Positions 61,030 to 64,000 of a stretch of DNA of 64,000 nt are shown in pieces; the stretch's first letter is position 1; the number at the start of each line of letters is the position of its first letter. The notes under the pieces were generated by a model that saw nothing but the letters and a program-made list of their open reading frames with translations, had not been told where the DNA came from and ran no database searches. A program made the translations under genes and the position numbers. Source of the stretch: Hyphomicrobiales bacterium. Lineage in GTDB: Bacteria > Pseudomonadota > Alphaproteobacteria > Rhizobiales > Rhizobiaceae. The stretch spans positions 526 to 64,525 of the forward strand of contig UBXG01000008.1 of assembly GCA_900469475.1 (NCBI GenBank), given 5' to 3'.

Positions 61030-61620
61030 ATGTCAAACACATCACTATTTCTGCGAACTCTATTGACCAATCCGCGCATGGTCGGAGCGATCGCCCCCTC
61101 CGGTCCGGTACTGGCCGATCTGATCACAAGCGAAATCGGTCCTTCGGCGGGACCGGTTCTCGAGCTCGGCCCGGGCACGGGAGTGTTCACACGAGCCCTT
61201 CTCGCACGCGGCATATGCGAAAGCGATATTACGCTGATTGAATCCGCTGATAGTTTTGCCAGCCTGCTTCGCCAGCGGTTTCCTGATGCCCGTGTCATCT
61301 GCGCCGATGCTGCACGGCTTGATGCTTACGGCTTGCCGGAAGGAAAGCAATTTGGCTGTGCTATTAGCGGATTGCCGCTGCTCAACATGTCGCCGAAGAC
61401 GGTCATTGCCATTTTGACCGCGGTCTCGGCGAGACTGCGCGAGGGCGGGGCGCTCTATCAGTTCACCTATGGCCTGCGCTGTCCGATACCGCATCGCCTG
61501 CTTGACCGGTTTGGTTTCAAGGCAACGCTGCAGGGCCAGGTGCTGCGCAATTTTCCGCCTGCCAGGGTCTATAAGATCGTCCGCCGCAGGCCGATAAATT
61601 CTCCGGCTGCTGCCACATGA
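61030..61620 (+). CDS. PmtA-like phospholipid N-methyltransferase
   Basis: A 196-residue class I methyltransferase. TNPRMVGAIAPSGPVLADLI is the N-terminal segment shared with rhizobial PmtA. The SAM motif is PVLELGPGTGVFTRALLARG, and the ISGLPLLNMSPKTVIAIL block is the catalytic NPPY-like region in degenerate form. YQFTYGLRCPIPHRLLDRFG and RNFPPARVYKIVRR complete the family pattern. Such enzymes methylate phosphatidylethanolamine towards phosphatidylcholine. Start at 61030 from CGGGAACAC; a start at 60991 is less likely. It overlaps DedA by ATGA. Confidence 0.83.
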   Translation: MSNTSLFLRTLLTNPRMVGAIAPSGPVLADLITSEIGPSAGPVLELGPGTGVFTRALLARGICESDITLIESADSFASLLRQRFPDARVICADAARLDAYGLPEGKQFGCAISGLPLLNMSPKTVIAILTAVSARLREGGALYQFTYGLRCPIPHRLLDRFGFKATLQGQVLRNFPPARVYKIVRRRPINSPAAAT

Positions 61621-62237
61621 GCGGCTCCTCCTATCTATTGGATGCTCTGCCCGATCTGGCGGCATGGGGGCTGTTCGGCCTTGCATTGTGTTCCGCAATC
61701 GAGAAGCTTGTCCCCATCCTGCCTTCGATCGGCTTGTTTTTGATGCTGGGCATGCTGGGCATCGCCCACCCGGTTGATCTGCCCGCAGCGATCGCCGTTA
61801 CCGCTGCCGGTTCAATGGCAGGTTCGCTGTTCTGGTATGGAATAGGCCGTTGGCTGGGACCTAAGCGTGGCAACCTCTTCGTGCTGAAGATGGTCCGGCG
61901 TCTGGAGATTAAAGAAGAGTGGTATCTGCGCCTGAAGCGCAATTATCATGGTCATCCCGTGCGGGCCACGTTCTTCGGTCAGCTTGTGCCTGTTGTCCGG
62001 GCCTATATGGCATTGCCGGCAGGCGTGCTTGCCATACCGGCGCCAGGCTTTGCCATCGCGACATTCTGCGGCGCATTGATCTGGAATACGCCGTTTCTGG
62101 TATCGGGTTATTTGTTGCGTCAACAGATATTGGCGCCAGATACAGCAGCGCCTGCCGCTATCGCAGCAATCATCTTGGTCAATCTTCTGGTGCTTGCGCT
62201 GCTTCGACTTTGCCGGCCAAGCCGCAGCGCGGCTTAG
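61617..62237 (+). CDS. DedA family membrane protein
   Basis: A 206-residue membrane protein of the DedA (VTT/SNARE-associated) family. EKLVPILPSIGLFLMLGMLG, then AAGSMAGSLFWYGIGRWLGP carries the conserved G-x-x-x-G/FWYGIGR element. FFGQLVPVVRAYMALPAGVL is the signature re-entrant region with the Arg (F-x-R-x-x-P). DedA proteins are lipid flippases or scramblases that recycle carriers. Being translationally coupled to the PmtA-like methyltransferase, it suggests a phospholipid-linked function. Confidence 0.9.
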   Translation: MSGSSYLLDALPDLAAWGLFGLALCSAIEKLVPILPSIGLFLMLGMLGIAHPVDLPAAIAVTAAGSMAGSLFWYGIGRWLGPKRGNLFVLKMVRRLEIKEEWYLRLKRNYHGHPVRATFFGQLVPVVRAYMALPAGVLAIPAPGFAIATFCGALIWNTPFLVSGYLLRQQILAPDTAAPAAIAAIILVNLLVLALLRLCRPSRSAA

Positions 62238-62260
62238 CCGGTTATCGCGCTTGCGGTCGG

Positions 62261-63292
62261 CTATACGGTCAGAACGGCGTATATGACGCCGCCGTTTTCG
62301 CCGCGTGTCAGAGAAACATCGGCGATCGGGTGCTTGACCTTGTCGATGATCGACTGGACATCCTCATCCGTTCGCCAGATCAGCGGCCAGTTCATGAAAG
62401 TTTCCATGTAACCTTCGACACCGATATCCTTGGCGAAGTTTGCAAGCAGGAACTTGCCGCCGGGCTTCAGCATCTGCAGGCAGCGCTCCGTCAGACGCAC
62501 GGCTACGCTTTCGGCCAGATAATCGTAAAGGCCGGCTGCATAGATGAAGTCGAACGTGCCGAGCTTCTGCGCGCGTCCCAAAATGGTGCGAACGGAGCCG
62601 TTGATTGCTTCGATGCAGCTGCCATGGAAGGCCGAGGCCACCGTCCCGACGCTGACCGGATCCTGATCAAGTGCGACCCAGCGCTTGAGCCTGCCGCTCT
62701 GCAGAGCTTGGGAGAGCTCGGCTTCGCGAAGATGGCCGGCCGCGATTGCCAGGACTTCGGCGCCATCCGTCGCCTCCGCCACCGCATCGACATGGGCTGC
62801 CAGGATCTCGCGCCTTTCGCGCACGGCGACGGCGGATGCTGCGCGCCGGGTGAAATCGTAAACTTCTGCGCCCAGCGCCGAAGCTTCCGCCACCTGTGCG
62901 GCAACGGCTGGATGTTCATAGATGAAATCCAGCAGATAGGCGTCCCCGCTATAGCCGCGCGGCTTTTCGAAAGACCATCGCGTCAGAGGGTCCTGCAGCA
63001 GGTAGGACGACACGGGGTGCCCCTGCGCCACCGAGGCCAGATGCGCCCAGGTCAGGGGTGTCGTCTTATTTTTCAGCGCCTGCAGACGCTCCGTCAAGGC
63101 TTTCATGGTGCCTGGAACGGGCGCGTTTGCTTCGAACGCCTGTTGCGTGAGGGAGAGAATGAGGGCGAGTTCGGCCTCGCCCTCCTTTATTTGGTCGGTT
63201 GCAATGTTGTTACCGGACGATCTCGTATGTTCCGAGATGGACTGAGTGGTAACGAGGCTGAAGCCATCTAGAGCGGTTTGAAATTGTTTCAA
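62261..63292 (-). CDS. Class I methyltransferase (PhcB-like)
   Basis: A 343-residue protein from a TTG start at 63292 (GGAAT upstream; no better internal start exists before residue 60). An N-terminal helical region of about 120 residues includes WSFEKPRGYSGDAYLLDFIY. The methyltransferase core follows: ATDGAEVLAIAAGHLREAEL, RWVALDQDPVSVG, FDFIYAAGLYDYLAESVAVR and MLKPGGKFLLANFAKDIGVE. The two-part layout and end (WRTDEDVQSIIDKVKHPIAD) resemble proteins annotated as 3-hydroxypalmitate methyl ester biosynthesis (PhcB-like). Whether it makes a fatty-acid methyl-ester signal is inference. It is convergent with the DedA gene. Confidence 0.68.
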   Translation of the reverse strand: MKQFQTALDGFSLVTTQSISEHTRSSGNNIATDQIKEGEAELALILSLTQQAFEANAPVPGTMKALTERLQALKNKTTPLTWAHLASVAQGHPVSSYLLQDPLTRWSFEKPRGYSGDAYLLDFIYEHPAVAAQVAEASALGAEVYDFTRRAASAVAVRERREILAAHVDAVAEATDGAEVLAIAAGHLREAELSQALQSGRLKRWVALDQDPVSVGTVASAFHGSCIEAINGSVRTILGRAQKLGTFDFIYAAGLYDYLAESVAVRLTERCLQMLKPGGKFLLANFAKDIGVEGYMETFMNWPLIWRTDEDVQSIIDKVKHPIADVSLTRGENGGVIYAVLTV

Positions 63293-63458
63293 TTTTAAAT
63301 CATTCCGTGAACACTCCGCAAACCATATCTCAGATAAAAATTGAGCGCTATGGTTTTGTTAATGTCGCTGCGTCAACGCTGTCGTTATCAAACGGATCAA
63401 ATTGGCCGCCGTGGTGAAGCGAGCGATTGGTTCATTCGAGCGACGCAAAGGTAACGCG

Positions 63459-64000
63459 GTGGACATGAAGTCTCGGCTAACTCGGGTGATGATGAGCATG
63501 CGTCAATTGTCGGGAGGAAGCGAACTTGGCCGGAGCGCTGCTCTGGGCACGGATCATCCCGATGAGCTGCGTGTGCTCTACAAAGCCTATAGCAATGATG
63601 CGCGGCGCGCCCTGGCTCGCAGCGGTCTGTGGCTTGCCGTGCCCGTCTATGTCCTTTTCCTCATCACGGATCTGGTCTTCATTCCGGATGTCTCGCATGT
63701 GACGATCCCTGCACGGTTTCTGATCGGCGGGTTTTCGCTTCTGGTGCTGGAAATCCAGTTTTCCCGCCTGCGTCGTGCCGGCGAGCTGGAGGCGACCTGT
63801 GCGGCCGCTGTCGTTCTCGGATATGTCGTGTGGCTGCTGCCGGCATTGCAGACGACGAATGCGGAGGCATTCTCTTATTATGCCGCGTTCGGTGCCATCT
63901 TCATGATGGGCGTTAACTTGTTCTTCAGTCTCGAGTTCGGTCTTGCACTTGCCTCGTCGGGGCTGATCTTTGCCTTCTTCCTGCTATCGCTGACGGAATT
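63459..64000 (+). CDS. N-terminal membrane part of a sensor protein (probable diguanylate cyclase), truncated by window
   Basis: A frame from GTG 63459 (AAAGG about 8 bases upstream; ATG 63465 also possible) open to the window end, at least 180 residues. After a polar start (LRVLYKAYSNDARRALARSG) come multiple hydrophobic segments: LWLAVPVYVLFLITDLVFIP, ARFLIGGFSLLVLEIQF, AAAVVLGYVVWLLPALQ and FGLALASSGLIFAFFLLSLT. This looks like the membrane sensor module of a GGDEF-type protein, but no catalytic motif lies inside the window. Confidence 0.62.
   Translation, partial: MDMKSRLTRVMMSMRQLSGGSELGRSAALGTDHPDELRVLYKAYSNDARRALARSGLWLAVPVYVLFLITDLVFIPDVSHVTIPARFLIGGFSLLVLEIQFSRLRRAGELEATCAAAVVLGYVVWLLPALQTTNAEAFSYYAAFGAIFMMGVNLFFSLEFGLALASSGLIFAFFLLSLTE

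Noticed and set aside
63262..63310. Second copy of the palindromic repeat near CTAGAGCGG
   Set aside because: Only the first few bases resemble the element at 29481; there is no matching inverted end, and the region overlaps the start of a coding frame.
1..64000. tRNA, rRNA, insertion sequence, prophage or CRISPR array
   Set aside because: No cloverleaf with TTCGA arms, transposase motifs, phage genes or regularly spaced repeats were recognised on reading both strands.

Overview
The window looks like a chromosomal (or chromid) segment of a Rhizobium-type alphaproteobacterium. This rests on gene content: ExoD, a CsgH-type curli chaperone, the DUF1217 family, an acetoacetate decarboxylase/patatin/3-hydroxybutyrate dehydrogenase group, a PmtA-like methyltransferase and a mosaic palindromic repeat of the kind seen between rhizobial genes. 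High G+C and dense ATGA-overlapping operons agree with this. No rRNA, tRNA, insertion sequence, prophage or CRISPR array was seen.

Layout. 1-2570: ABC importer operon (minus strand) behind a clear guanidine-I (ykkC) riboswitch and an intrinsic terminator, so a guanidine-responsive uptake operon continuing off the left edge. 2730-4492: LysR regulator divergent from a short-chain dehydrogenase. 4755-6247: two curlin-repeat proteins flanking a CsgH-like chaperone. 6422-16006: envelope and housekeeping genes (DUF4337, CorA, YkuD_2 L,D-transpeptidase, isolated flagellar hook protein FlgE, a chorismate-lyase-like secreted protein, ExoD, a TerC/Alx membrane protein with a structured leader, a methyltransferase, an Lrp regulator). 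16307-20565: PhoA-type alkaline phosphatase with a candidate Pho box, then a Tat-exported CxxC protein, a LolD-type ATPase and an FtsX-type permease with a His/Asp/Glu-rich periplasmic segment. 20713-26435: DUF1217 protein, PLP gamma-lyase family enzyme, methyltransferase, polyphosphate kinase 2. 26533-29467: ketone-body/PHB and lipid module. 29655-32537: BaeSR-like two-component system and a PAP2 phosphatase.

32725-35083: small protein, ParB-like protein and an MFS exporter behind an intrinsic terminator. 35175-39367: Tat-exported molybdenum hydroxylase with a triheme cytochrome c. 39642-41340: CDP-diglyceride pyrophosphatase, a small protein and a NIPSNAP protein. 41875-45616: a second, three-subunit Pao-like molybdenum hydroxylase behind a perfect 22-bp palindrome. 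45908-46951: YghZ-like aldo/keto reductase. 47014-51941: ribose-type sugar ABC operon ending in an LVIVD-repeat protein. 52507-55959: two MFS transporters, one with a large periplasmic insertion. 56316-57875: B12-binding radical SAM protein. 58307-62237: DUF1127 protein, a two-component system, a PmtA-like methyltransferase and a DedA protein. The window closes with a methyltransferase and the N-terminal membrane part of a truncated sensor protein.

The observations I consider most worth following are the ribosome-binding-site-sequestering nested hairpin before the TerC gene, the alkaline phosphatase/DUF3299-like/LolDE-like/His-rich cluster, the guanidine riboswitch with its attenuator, and the perfect palindrome over the Pao-like operon promoter.
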